Assembly (NCBI RefSeq): GCF_017896165.1
Contig: NZ_JAFCNB010000003.1
Coordinates: 62,001-126,000, forward strand
DNA: 64,000 nucleotides
Direction: 5' to 3'
DNA from: Microbispora oryzae
Lineage (GTDB): Bacteria; Actinomycetota; Actinomycetes; Streptosporangiales; Streptosporangiaceae
How positions within the stretch are numbered: position 1 is the first letter of the stretch; every line of letters begins with the position of its first letter. Under the pieces are notes generated by a model. That model was not told where the DNA came from. It searched no databases and saw only the letters and a program-made list of their open reading frames with translations. The position numbers and the translations under genes are program-made. Below are positions 32,880 to 40,112 of the stretch, one piece after another.

Positions 32880-33596
32880 ATGGCTGTATGCGTGTGCCCC
32901 GATTACCTGCGGGTCGACGAGAACGGGCACCTGTGCGTCGTCCCCGGATCGCTCGGCTGGCGGCAACGGCTGATATTCAGCACGCCCGGCACCGCGACGT
33001 TCCAAAAGGCTACCTATCCGTGGCTCGCCCGGGTGTTCGTGCAGGTGCAGGGCGCCGGCGGCGGCAGCGCGGGCGCCAACGCCGCATCGGGGCAGCTCGT
33101 CGCCCGCCCCGGCGGCGCCGGCGGCGGCTACTCCGAAAGCCTGCTCGACGTCGCGTCGCTGCCCGCCGCGGTGACGGTCACCGTCGGCGCCGGCGGTCTG
33201 GCCGGCGGGTCGACGACCGCGGGCGGCAAGGGCGGCGACTCCTCGTTCGGCACCCTCGTCGCCGCGACCGGCGGCGACGGCGGCACGGTGTTCATGGCGA
33301 GCGGGACGACGCCCAACAGCGCGACGGGCGTCGCCGGCCCGTTCGCCGGCACCGGTGATTACCGGCAGGGCGGCGGGGGCGGCGGCGGCGCGATCCGCCT
33401 GTCGGCAACTGAGGGCATGGCCGGCGAGGGCGGCGAGAGCCGCCTCGGGCATGGCGGGTTCTCCCGCGGCTCCGAGGGCCCGGGTACGGCGTCGCGTGGG
33501 TTCGGCGGTGGCGCCGGCGGCGCCCTGTCGACCGGCACCGCGCAGCCCGGATTCGAGGGCGGCGACGGGATCGTGATCGTGGACCTGTACGCGTGA
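32880..33596 (+). CDS. Glycine-rich tail fibre protein
   Basis: ATG at 32880 follows AGGGGGTGACTGATC. 238 residues. After an N-terminal strand region (TATFQKATYPWLARVFVQVQGAG) the protein is a Gly-rich lattice (GAGGGSAGANAASG, GGAGGGYSES, GGGGGGGAI, GFGGGAGGAL) ending DGIVIVDLYA. Glycine-rich domains with this ending form polyglycine helix bundles at the tips of phage fibres and bind receptors. Its place just before the lysis genes is typical of a receptor-binding protein. Confidence 0.7.
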   Translation: MAVCVCPDYLRVDENGHLCVVPGSLGWRQRLIFSTPGTATFQKATYPWLARVFVQVQGAGGGSAGANAASGQLVARPGGAGGGYSESLLDVASLPAAVTVTVGAGGLAGGSTTAGGKGGDSSFGTLVAATGGDGGTVFMASGTTPNSATGVAGPFAGTGDYRQGGGGGGGAIRLSATEGMAGEGGESRLGHGGFSRGSEGPGTASRGFGGGAGGALSTGTAQPGFEGGDGIVIVDLYA

Positions 33597-33892
33597 ACAT
33601 GCCCGAGGCGACCGATGCGGCGGCCCTCGCGCAGGTCGCCGCGCAGGTCGCCGTGTCGGTCGCGCAGCAGGCCGCGCACGCCGAACGCCTGACCGATCAC
33701 GAGGGGCGGCTGCGGCTCGTCGAGACCGCGGTCGTGTCCCTGTCGAGCCTGCCGACGATCGTGCAAGACCTGGAAGGGCGGCAGCGGGCCGACGAGAAAT
33801 GGAGATACGCCCTGCCCATGACGGCCCTGTGCGCCCTGTTCTCGGCCGTCGCCGCCGTGATCACCGCAGTCATGCAAGTCAAGGGGGGATGA
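33593..33892 (+). CDS. Coiled-coil membrane protein, possible holin partner
   Basis: GTG at 33593 overlaps the previous stop; ATG 33599 is also possible. 99 residues: a helical coiled-coil-like first 65, then one membrane segment (MTALCALFSAVAAVITAVMQV) and a short basic tail. This resembles the XhlA-type layout of a coiled coil plus one C-terminal transmembrane helix, which works with a holin and endolysin in some phages. Directly upstream of the endolysin. Confidence 0.6.
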   Translation: MNMPEATDAAALAQVAAQVAVSVAQQAAHAERLTDHEGRLRLVETAVVSLSSLPTIVQDLEGRQRADEKWRYALPMTALCALFSAVAAVITAVMQVKGG

Positions 33893-33895
33893 CCG

Positions 33896-34663
33896 GTGCA
33901 GCTCGAAACCCGCGCCGAGTGGGGGGCGCGGCCGCCGAAAGGCGCGTACGACGCCGTCAGCAGCCCGCGCGGCGTCAAGGTGCATTACACGGGGGGCCGA
34001 GTCGACCCCGGAATCGTTGGGGATCACGAGCTGTGCGAGCTGTTGCAGCGGTCGTTCCAGCGGCAGCACATGATCGAAAACGGGTGGCTCGACCTCGGGT
34101 ACACGGCGACCGCGTGCGTGCACGGGCGCGTCATGGTCGGCCGCGGCCCCGGGCACCTGCCTGCGGCCAACGGCGCCGGCCTTAACAGCAGCCATTACGC
34201 CGTGCTGTGCCTCGTCGGGAACGCCGGCCTCGTCGAGCCGCCCGACGAGCTGCTCGCCGGCCTCGCCGACGCGATCCGATGGCTGCGGCGCGAGGGCGGC
34301 GCCGGGCCCGAGATCAAGGGGCACCGCGACGGCTACGCGACCGACTGCCCCGGCGACCCCCTATACAAGATCGTCAAGAGGTGGGGGCGTGACGGGCTGC
34401 CCGGCAGCTCGGCGAGCTCGGCGAGCTCGGACCCGCCGCCATTCCGCCGTGTCCTGTCGTACCCGCCGCTGATGGAGGGCGACGACGTACGGCAGTGGCA
34501 GCGGCAGATGCGCCGCCGCGGGTGGGCGATCGACGACGACGGACTGTACGGGCCCGCCTCGGCCGCCGTCGCCGCCGAGTTCGCCCGCCGAAAGGACCTG
34601 CCCGGCGGCGGCCGCGTGACCCGCGCCGTGTGGGATGCGGCTTGGGAACTGCCAGTCACGTGA
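33896..34663 (+). CDS. Endolysin, N-acetylmuramoyl-L-alanine amidase with peptidoglycan-binding domain
   Basis: GTG at 33896. 255 residues. Residues 1-160 are an amidase-2/PGRP domain with the zinc ligands His30 (VHYTGG), His143 and Cys151 (KGHRDGYATDCPGD). It cleaves the bond between N-acetylmuramic acid and L-alanine. A Ser-rich linker (about 165-180) leads to a C-terminal peptidoglycan-binding type 1 domain (about 185-250: PPLMEGDDVRQWQRQMRRRGW, DDDGLYGPASAAVAAEF). No signal peptide is present, so release needs a holin, encoded next. Confidence 0.85.
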   Translation: MQLETRAEWGARPPKGAYDAVSSPRGVKVHYTGGRVDPGIVGDHELCELLQRSFQRQHMIENGWLDLGYTATACVHGRVMVGRGPGHLPAANGAGLNSSHYAVLCLVGNAGLVEPPDELLAGLADAIRWLRREGGAGPEIKGHRDGYATDCPGDPLYKIVKRWGRDGLPGSSASSASSDPPPFRRVLSYPPLMEGDDVRQWQRQMRRRGWAIDDDGLYGPASAAVAAEFARRKDLPGGGRVTRAVWDAAWELPVT

Positions 34664-34965
34664 GCAGGTCCCGCCGCCGGCGGCGGCCGCAGATCTGCAG
34701 CGCGGATTTCTGGCTGCGGGCCCTCGACGACGCGATCACGCACGGGGCGTCGGCCGCCCTGGCGGGCCTCGGCGCCGGTGCCCTCGACGTGATCCCGATC
34801 GGGCAGGCCCGGCAGGTGCTGCTGCTCGGCGCCGGCGGCGCCCTCGCGTCGCTGCTCGGCAGCCTCGCCAGAACGCGCAGAGGGGCCGGCGTACCTTCGC
34901 GCGGTACCGGCCCCTCGGCTGCTGCAGTGTTGCCCGTGGAAAGGAACACCGCCCGCGAGCAGTGA
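34660..34965 (+). CDS. Holin, r1t-like
   Basis: GTG at 34660 overlaps the endolysin stop. 101 residues: a basic start (MSRSRRRRRPQ), WLRALDDAITHGASAALAGLGAGAL and RQVLLLGAGGALASLLGSLA forming two membrane helices, and a polar tail. FWxRALxxAITHGASAAL followed by a second helix is typical of actinophage holins of the r1t type. A strong hairpin within its 3' part may end the late transcript. Confidence 0.75.
   Translation: MSRSRRRRRPQICSADFWLRALDDAITHGASAALAGLGAGALDVIPIGQARQVLLLGAGGALASLLGSLARTRRGAGVPSRGTGPSAAAVLPVERNTAREQ
34881..34915 (+). terminator. Hairpin in the 3' end of the holin gene
   Basis: AGGGGCCGG-C-GTACC (34881-34895, one bulged C) pairs with GGTACCGGCCCCT (34903-34915); seven-base loop. 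It lies inside the coding sequence, 50 bases before the stop, at the late/early boundary. Confidence 0.45.
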
Positions 34966-35022
34966 GCATCGCGGGTGCAGCGCGTCGCAGCATACCCAAT
35001 ACGACACCTTGATCAGTTCCGC

Positions 35023-35036
35023 ACACTCATAGGTGT
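35023..35036 (+). promoter_or_regulatory. Operator-like palindrome upstream of the early genes
   Basis: ACACTCATAGGTGT is partly palindromic (ACAC...GTGT) and contains the 11-mer found inverted at 256-266. It lies 75 bases before the duplicated-HTH gene, near a TAGGGT hexamer at 35059-35064 that may be a -10. This is where an early promoter and its repressor site would be expected. Confidence 0.4.
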
Positions 35037-35097
35037 CGCGTTCATCGGTCACATGGTGTAGGGTCCAGTGTGCACGTGTGAGAGAGGGGGTGATGAT

Positions 35098-35565
35098 GTG
35101 ACGCAAGAGCCATCGTTCGAGCTCATCGGCCTCGGCGGGATCGCCGCTCTGTGGGGCAAGACCCGAGAGGCGGTCTATTCCATGAACCGCCGCGGGAAAT
35201 TCGGCGAACCCGATTGGTACGTCGGCGTGACCGCCGAGGGCGACGCCGTACCGGTGTGGCTCGCCGAGCGGTTCGGGCAGGCTACGGGCGAGGTCGACAC
35301 GGCCACGCGGGAGGGCCTGCCCGACCTCGTCGGCATGGAGGAAATCGCCGTCGGCCTCGACGTGCAGCGACGCACGGTCGAGCAGATGCGGGCCCGGGGC
35401 CGAAAGGACATCCCGACGCCGCAGCCGTACACGCTCGTCGGCCGTACGCCGGTGTGGTGGGCCGAGTCTTGGCAGGAATTCGCGCGCCTGACAGGACGGC
35501 CCTGGAGTCTTACCCGGCTACGAAAGGTACGCCGCGACCGGCTGAAAGCCGCCGAGCGTACATAA
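35098..35565 (+). CDS. DNA-binding protein with two tandem HTH units
   Basis: GTG at 35098 follows AGAGAGGGGG. 155 residues made of two similar halves: ELIGLGGIAALWGKTREAVY...WYVGVTAEGDAVPVWLAERF and DLVGMEEIAVGLDVQRRTVE...PYTLVGRTPVWWAESWQEF. Each half is a MerR/excisionase-type winged HTH. Duplication of this domain in one chain suggests binding to a direct repeat. First gene of the early module, so an excisionase, early regulator or replication accessory protein is possible. Confidence 0.6.
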   Translation: MTQEPSFELIGLGGIAALWGKTREAVYSMNRRGKFGEPDWYVGVTAEGDAVPVWLAERFGQATGEVDTATREGLPDLVGMEEIAVGLDVQRRTVEQMRARGRKDIPTPQPYTLVGRTPVWWAESWQEFARLTGRPWSLTRLRKVRRDRLKAAERT

Positions 35566-35644
35566 CCACTGGTCACCCCCGACTTTCCGTCGTGGGCGAC
35601 CTCTACCGTCTCATGTCCTGTGAACATCCAACGTCACAGACACC

Positions 35645-35670
35645 TAAGATCGACAAGTCCCGTGGAAAGG
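35645..35670 (+). promoter_or_regulatory. Promoter and CCCGTGGAAAGG leader of the Sak4-like gene
   Basis: TAAGAT (35645-35650) fits a -10 hexamer. CCCGTGGAAAGG (35659-35670) provides the ribosome binding site, nine bases before the ATG. The same 12-mer occurs at 19712 and 34933. Confidence 0.45.
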
Positions 35671-35678
35671 ACCCCGGA

Positions 35679-37094
35679 ATGCCCGCAACGCTCACCCCCG
35701 AGCAGACCGCCGCCGCGATCGACGCACGGCTGCCTACCTGCCTCGTGCCGCCCCCGTCGATCCTGATCGAGGGCGGCGACAAGAGCGGCAAATCGTGGCT
35801 GTGCGCAGAGCTCACCGCGTCCCCGCTCGTCGGCGACTCGTATTGGCTCGACCTCGGCGAGGGCGCGGGCGACGAGTACGGCGACGCGATCAAGGGCGAG
35901 ATCACGTACAAGCTGCTGCGGCATGACGGCACGTGGCACGCGATCATGCAGCGGGCGCGCGAGGTGCACACGCACGCCGCCGCCGTCGCAGCCGCCGGCG
36001 GAAAGCCCGTCGTCCTGACCGTCGACTCAGGGTCGATCATGTGGGAGATGCTCAAGACATGGGCCGACGTGAGGGCCCGGTCGAGCAAGAAAAACCGCGC
36101 GAGGCTTGAGGCCGACCCGAACGCCGAGATCACGATCCCGCCGAACGTGTGGGGCGACGTTCACCAGCGACACATGGAATTCCTGAAAATGCTAATCACA
36201 TTCGAGGGAATCCTGCTGATCACGGCCCGCGGCCGCGAGACGGTCAAGGTCGACAAGGCGGGAAGCCCCGTCGCGGGCGAGGCCGATTACAAGGTCGAGA
36301 CGCAGCGCGACATTCCATTCGCCGTCACCGCGCATATCCGCATGTTCCGCGACGACGCCCCCATGATCATGGGCTGCCGGTCCAAGCACCTGCGTATCGG
36401 CCCGAAGTTCGACAAGCCCCGCCAGGTCCCCGGGTTCACCCTCGAACAGTTCATCTTTCAGGGCCTGCGGTTCGACCCGCAGGCGACCGCACGGCGCGAC
36501 TACGTCGAGCCCGGACGCGAGCGCACGCCCGAGCAGGTGCGCGACGACGCGATCGAGGCGCACCACGCGCACGACCGCGAGAAGCTGCTCGCCCTGCTCG
36601 CCGAGTCCGGGCACCCTGCTCTCGCGACGACGACGATCATTAACGAAACCGGCGGCGAGGAGCGCCTGACCGACCTGATCGTGCGCCTCGGCCGATCCCT
36701 CGACGCCCCGCCGCCGCAGCAGGTGCCGCAGCAGCGGCAGGCCCCGCAGCAGCAGCCGCGCAACAGGTTCGCCCGCGAGCGCGAGAACCGCGCCGCGCAG
36801 GCCGTACCTCCCGCGCCCGAGACCGCGGGAAGCTCGCCCGACGAGCCCGCCCCCGCCGAGCTGCTCGACCGCATGCGCGCCGCCCTCGCCGCCTGCAGCA
36901 CGACCTCGGAACCGGCACAGATCGCCGCCGCGGCCGCCCTCACCGGGCGGCAGATCAAGGTCCTGCCCGAGCTCACCCGCCGCGAGGCCAACCGGATCGG
37001 CGCCCTCGCGCTGCGGGCGAGCACCGCGGAGAACCCCCGTCAAGCCCTGGCCGCCACCCTCGCGCAGGCCATGAAGAACCGAAAGGCAGCCTGA
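35679..37094 (+). CDS. Sak4-like RecA-fold ATPase
   Basis: ATG at 35679. 471 residues. Walker A GGDKSGKS at 32-39 in the context SILIEGGDKSGKSWLCAEL; a Walker B-type strand VVLTVDSGS at about 110-118; HQRHMEFLKMLITFEGILLITARG resembles the sensor region. These features fit AAA_24/Sak4 proteins, phage recombination mediators that load or assist single-strand annealing and often lie beside an SSB. The C-terminal 170 residues are a Gln/Pro-rich linker and a helical end of unknown role. Confidence 0.65.
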   Translation: MPATLTPEQTAAAIDARLPTCLVPPPSILIEGGDKSGKSWLCAELTASPLVGDSYWLDLGEGAGDEYGDAIKGEITYKLLRHDGTWHAIMQRAREVHTHAAAVAAAGGKPVVLTVDSGSIMWEMLKTWADVRARSSKKNRARLEADPNAEITIPPNVWGDVHQRHMEFLKMLITFEGILLITARGRETVKVDKAGSPVAGEADYKVETQRDIPFAVTAHIRMFRDDAPMIMGCRSKHLRIGPKFDKPRQVPGFTLEQFIFQGLRFDPQATARRDYVEPGRERTPEQVRDDAIEAHHAHDREKLLALLAESGHPALATTTIINETGGEERLTDLIVRLGRSLDAPPPQQVPQQRQAPQQQPRNRFARERENRAAQAVPPAPETAGSSPDEPAPAELLDRMRAALAACSTTSEPAQIAAAAALTGRQIKVLPELTRREANRIGALALRASTAENPRQALAATLAQAMKNRKAA

Positions 37095-37096
37095 CC

Positions 37097-38050
37097 ATGA
37101 CGACCGATCGCACGAGCAACGCCCCCGCCGAGTCGGCGGGGGCCGCCCCCTCACCCAGCATGGCCGACGTGTGGTCGGCCGAGCACGCCGCCGAGCTCGC
37201 CGGGTTCGACCTCGACCCCGCCGAGCGGGCCGAGATCGAGGCGATCATGTCGTCGCTCGCCACGTCGGGCGAGGCCGAGCAGGCCGCCGCCGAGGCCGAC
37301 CTCGCTGCCGACGCCGCCGAGCAGGCCGAACCCGCCCGGGTGGGCGACGAGCAGCCGCCGGCCCCGGAAGTAGGCCAGGCCGACGAGGCCCCCGCGCCCG
37401 AGCCCGAGGCGGCCGATGAGCAGCCCGAGCGGCCCGCCCCCGACGTCAAGGTCGTCAAGGCGGCCGCCGAGGAAATCGGCATGCTCGACGCCCTGCACAA
37501 GTGGATCGGCGACGAGCTGAAAGCCAAGCGGGCCGCCGCCGCCGAGCTGTTCGCCGACGCCGCCAACCTCGGCGGGCAGCGGCAGGTCGAGCTCGTGCTG
37601 CCCGACGGCACCCGGGTCGGATCGTGGAACATCGCGCAGCCCGAGGTCGTCATCACCTGGAACGAGGCGGCCGTGCTCGACTACACCCGCCGGCACGCCC
37701 CGCACAACGTGTACGACGTCGTGAACTCGGCCGCGCTGAACTATCCCGACGTCGTCGAATACATCCGGCTCACGCATCCCGAGCTCGTGCGCGACGCCGT
37801 ACGGCCCGCATACCTCGACCTGCTCGCCGAGGAACTCGACGCGCAGGGGCAACTGCCCGACAAGACGACCGGCGAGCTCGTCACGGTCGCCGAGCGGGTC
37901 AAGGTCGCCGCGATCGGCGACGGCAAGATCGCATGGACGCGCCCCAAGCGGAACGACCCGACGAGCGGCCGCGACAAGCTCGTCGCCGCCTGGCGGGCGG
38001 GCGAGCTCGCCGGGCGGATCGCCCTCGACCCGCCGCCCGTGGCCGAGTAG
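37097..38050 (+). CDS. Hypothetical protein partnered with the ATPase
   Basis: ATG at 37097, two bases after the ATPase stop. 317 residues: a disordered Ala/Glu/Pro-rich first 110, then a structured region (LHKWIGDELKAKRAAAAELFAD, GQRQVELVLPDGTRVGSWNI, DYTRRHAPHNVYDVVNSAALN). Pairs of Sak4-like ATPase and such a protein are common in actinophages. The C-terminal half might be nucleic-acid-binding, but no motif was recognised. Confidence 0.5.
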   Translation: MTTDRTSNAPAESAGAAPSPSMADVWSAEHAAELAGFDLDPAERAEIEAIMSSLATSGEAEQAAAEADLAADAAEQAEPARVGDEQPPAPEVGQADEAPAPEPEAADEQPERPAPDVKVVKAAAEEIGMLDALHKWIGDELKAKRAAAAELFADAANLGGQRQVELVLPDGTRVGSWNIAQPEVVITWNEAAVLDYTRRHAPHNVYDVVNSAALNYPDVVEYIRLTHPELVRDAVRPAYLDLLAEELDAQGQLPDKTTGELVTVAERVKVAAIGDGKIAWTRPKRNDPTSGRDKLVAAWRAGELAGRIALDPPPVAE

Positions 38051-38064
38051 GGGGGCGAGCAGGC

Positions 38065-38436
38065 ATGAACGTCACCGAGTCGTTTCACTTGAACAAGATC
38101 CTGCGATTCCTGCTCGACCCTGACGCGGGAACGGCCCGCGACGAGGCTGCCGAGGCCGTCGCCTACCTCGCCGACCGGGCCTGCGCGAAACTCGCCGCCG
38201 GCCTCACCGGAGAGCAGGCCGCCGCCCTGCTCGACTCGCACATCGCGCGGCGCAAGACCGACGAGCGGTTCGGCGCCGCGATCGACTGGCTGCTGAACAG
38301 CCGTTACATGGACCCCGAGGCCATCGTCGCGTTCTGGGGCGTCACCGACGGCAGGTGGGGCGTCGAGGACGCCGACCGCGGGTTCATCGACGGCCGATCG
38401 CTCACGGAACTCAACCGGGCCCGGGGCGAGACGTGA
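38065..38436 (+). CDS. Hypothetical early protein
   Basis: ATG at 38065 follows GGGGGGCGAGCAGGC. 123 residues, starting MNVTESFHLNKILRFLLDPD, helical through most of its length. It resembles small helical proteins in phage early regions; no function known. Overlaps the next gene by four bases. Confidence 0.5.
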   Translation: MNVTESFHLNKILRFLLDPDAGTARDEAAEAVAYLADRACAKLAAGLTGEQAAALLDSHIARRKTDERFGAAIDWLLNSRYMDPEAIVAFWGVTDGRWGVEDADRGFIDGRSLTELNRARGET

Positions 38437-38741
38437 ACGACCGCGAGGCCCGGCGGCGGGCTCGGCGGCGGCGGCAGGGGGCCGCCCCGCTGCTGGACGC
38501 CGCCGAGCTCGCGGCCCGCGGGGCCCTCGTCGACCTCGCCGATTGGACCGACGACGGCAGCGACGAGCAGCAGGCGCAGCTCGTGGCCGAGCTGCGGTAC
38601 GTCGGGTCGATCCTGCTGCAGCGGGCCCCCGCCGGTTGGACGTTCACGCCGCGGGCCGCCGCCGGCGAGTGGGCCGAGCAGGCCCGCCAGGCCGGCGGCG
38701 GGGCCGAGGCTCTGCCGAGCGGCATGACCCCCCTGTTTTGA
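38433..38741 (+). CDS. Hypothetical early protein, basic N-terminus
   Basis: GTG at 38433 overlaps the previous stop. 102 residues; a strongly basic start (DREARRRARRRRQG), helical middle and a Gly/Ala tail ending SGMTPLF. Could bind nucleic acid through the Arg stretch; no family recognised. Confidence 0.45.
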   Translation: MNDREARRRARRRRQGAAPLLDAAELAARGALVDLADWTDDGSDEQQAQLVAELRYVGSILLQRAPAGWTFTPRAAAGEWAEQARQAGGGAEALPSGMTPLF

Positions 38742-38756
38742 CCCTTTGGCGGAGAG

Positions 38757-39134
38757 ATGCCCCCGCAACTGCCCCGCACGACGCGGCCGTGCCCGCGCTG
38801 CCCTTTCCGGCGCGACGTGGCCGGCGCGTACCTGAACCTGCGCGAGTACGCCGACGGCACCTGTGTTGACGAGCGCGGCATGGGGCCCGCGGTCGGCGCC
38901 CCGTTATTCGCCTGCCACATGGCCGGGGTTGACCCGGGCCGTGTGTGCGCCGGGTGGCTCGTCGTCGAGGGCCCGAACCATCCGACGATCCGTCTCGCCG
39001 TGATCGTCGGGGTCCTGGCGGTCGAGGACCTGCAGCCCGGCGAGAACTGGCCGCCGCTGTATGCGTCCGCGGTCGAGATGTTCGAGGTGCAGGCGTGCCA
39101 CGCCCGCATGCAGCCCCCAACCCCAGAAAGGTGA
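38757..39134 (+). CDS. DUF6283-like Cys-rich protein
   Basis: ATG at 38757 follows GGAGAG. 125 residues. CPRCPFRRDVAGAYLN, then LFACHMAG and VCAGWLVVEG, place four Cys and a His as in the DUF6283 family, which is found mainly in actinobacteria and their phages and presumably binds zinc or a metal cluster. Function unknown. Confidence 0.65.
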   Translation: MPPQLPRTTRPCPRCPFRRDVAGAYLNLREYADGTCVDERGMGPAVGAPLFACHMAGVDPGRVCAGWLVVEGPNHPTIRLAVIVGVLAVEDLQPGENWPPLYASAVEMFEVQACHARMQPPTPER

Positions 39135-39141
39135 TCCCGAG

Positions 39142-39561
39142 TTGAGTCGTAAACCGTCGCCGTCGACCCTGGCATACCGCGAGCGCAGAGACGAGGCGCA
39201 GCGCGCGGCGCGCGAGCTGTACGGCCCGCGGGCCGATCCGCTCGTCGCCGAGGACCTCGCCGACGACGCCCTGTGCCGCGGCCTCGCCGCCTACGTCGAC
39301 CGCTACCGGCGGCAGCACAAGCGGGGCCCGCGATGGGCCGAGCTCGGCGAGCAGGCCCGCCCCGACGTGGTCGACGACCTCGGCGCCGCCGCCGACGAGC
39401 TCGGCCACCTCGCTCCGCGGGTGTACGCCGAGCTGCTGTGTCAGGCGCTGCAGCGGGCCGGGTGGATCACGACCGGGCAGGCGGCCGGCAGCATGCGCCC
39501 CGGGCCCCGCTATACCCCGCCCGCGCGGCCGCAGCGGCCCCGTAAGCCGCCCGCGCGCTGA
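39142..39561 (+). CDS. Hypothetical early protein
   Basis: TTG at 39142 is chosen because GAAAGGTGATCCCGAG precedes it and no ATG or GTG is in frame nearby. 139 residues: a basic start (RKPSPSTLAYRERRDEAQ), helical centre with an alternation of acidic and Leu residues, and a Pro/Arg-rich end. No family recognised. Last gene of the Sak4 operon. Confidence 0.45.
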   Translation: MSRKPSPSTLAYRERRDEAQRAARELYGPRADPLVAEDLADDALCRGLAAYVDRYRRQHKRGPRWAELGEQARPDVVDDLGAAADELGHLAPRVYAELLCQALQRAGWITTGQAAGSMRPGPRYTPPARPQRPRKPPAR

Positions 39562-39717
39562 CCGGCCGGGCCCCGCCGGTTAGGGGCCCTGCGGGCGCCT
39601 CGCGGCTTTGCGGGGGCATGGCTGTATCCCTCACCTGTATGTCTATCGCCGAGTAGGGTGCCAGGACAGGAGGGGGTAGCGCTCTACCGCAGGGTGCGCG
39701 CCCGGCCCCCGGAACGC

Positions 39718-39749
39718 AAAAGCCCCGCCCGGCTACCACCGGACGGGGC
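39718..39749 (-). terminator. Canonical intrinsic terminator on the reverse strand
   Basis: On the reverse strand GCCCCGTCCGG pairs with CCGGGCGGGGC around a six-base loop (one mismatch) and is followed by TTTT (39718-39721). It is the only terminator here with a true U tract. It would stop antisense transcription coming from the replication gene; the stem could also act on rightward transcripts. TAGGGT at 39653-39658, upstream, may be a -10 for the next gene. Confidence 0.55.
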
Positions 39750-39780
39750 GACGACCTGATTGCGAAAGGTCAAAGGTTCG

Positions 39781-40077
39781 ATGGAGAGTCTAGCGGCCGT
39801 GCCCCCCGACGAGGGGGCGTTCCCCAAAGCGGCTCAATCTGACCCGGGGCCCGACGTCGAGCGGCTGTACCGCGAGCGTTTCGGCGACCCCGTTGACCTT
39901 GAACGCGAGCTGTTCCGGTCGGCACCGCTCGCGCCGATTCCCGAGTTCGAGGCCCTCGACCACCTGCACCGGCTCGTCGCTGCGCGCGACGGGCATTCGG
40001 CGTGCCCGCATTGCTGGCAGGCCGAGCGGCAGGTGCGGACGGCGGGTCGCGACTGCACCCATTACCGGGGGATATAG
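39781..40077 (+). CDS. Hypothetical early protein with C-terminal Cys/His motif
   Basis: ATG at 39781 follows AAAGG; a TTG at 39760 is an upstream alternative. 98 residues: disordered start, then DVERLYRERFGDPVDLERELFRSAPL and ACPHCWQAERQVRTAGRDCTHYR, which has CxxC and C..H pairs suited to zinc binding. Directly upstream of the replication gene. A 12-codon ORF (40078-40116, MITFAQARGGRP) bridges the gap and ends over the replication gene's start, so it may couple translation. Confidence 0.5.
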   Translation: MESLAAVPPDEGAFPKAAQSDPGPDVERLYRERFGDPVDLERELFRSAPLAPIPEFEALDHLHRLVAARDGHSACPHCWQAERQVRTAGRDCTHYRGI

Positions 40078-40112
40078 ATGATCACTTTCGCGCAGGCTCG
40101 CGGGGGGCGGCC

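Noticed and set aside
34962-35012. Sixteen-codon gene after the holin
   Set aside because: It overlaps the holin stop and follows CCCGTGGAAAGG, but is too short and without similarity to call; noted under the repeated leader word.
39718-39749. Reverse-strand terminator as proof of a leftward gene in the early region
   Set aside because: No reverse-strand frame to its right has a convincing start, binding site or domain; the hairpin may simply limit antisense transcription.
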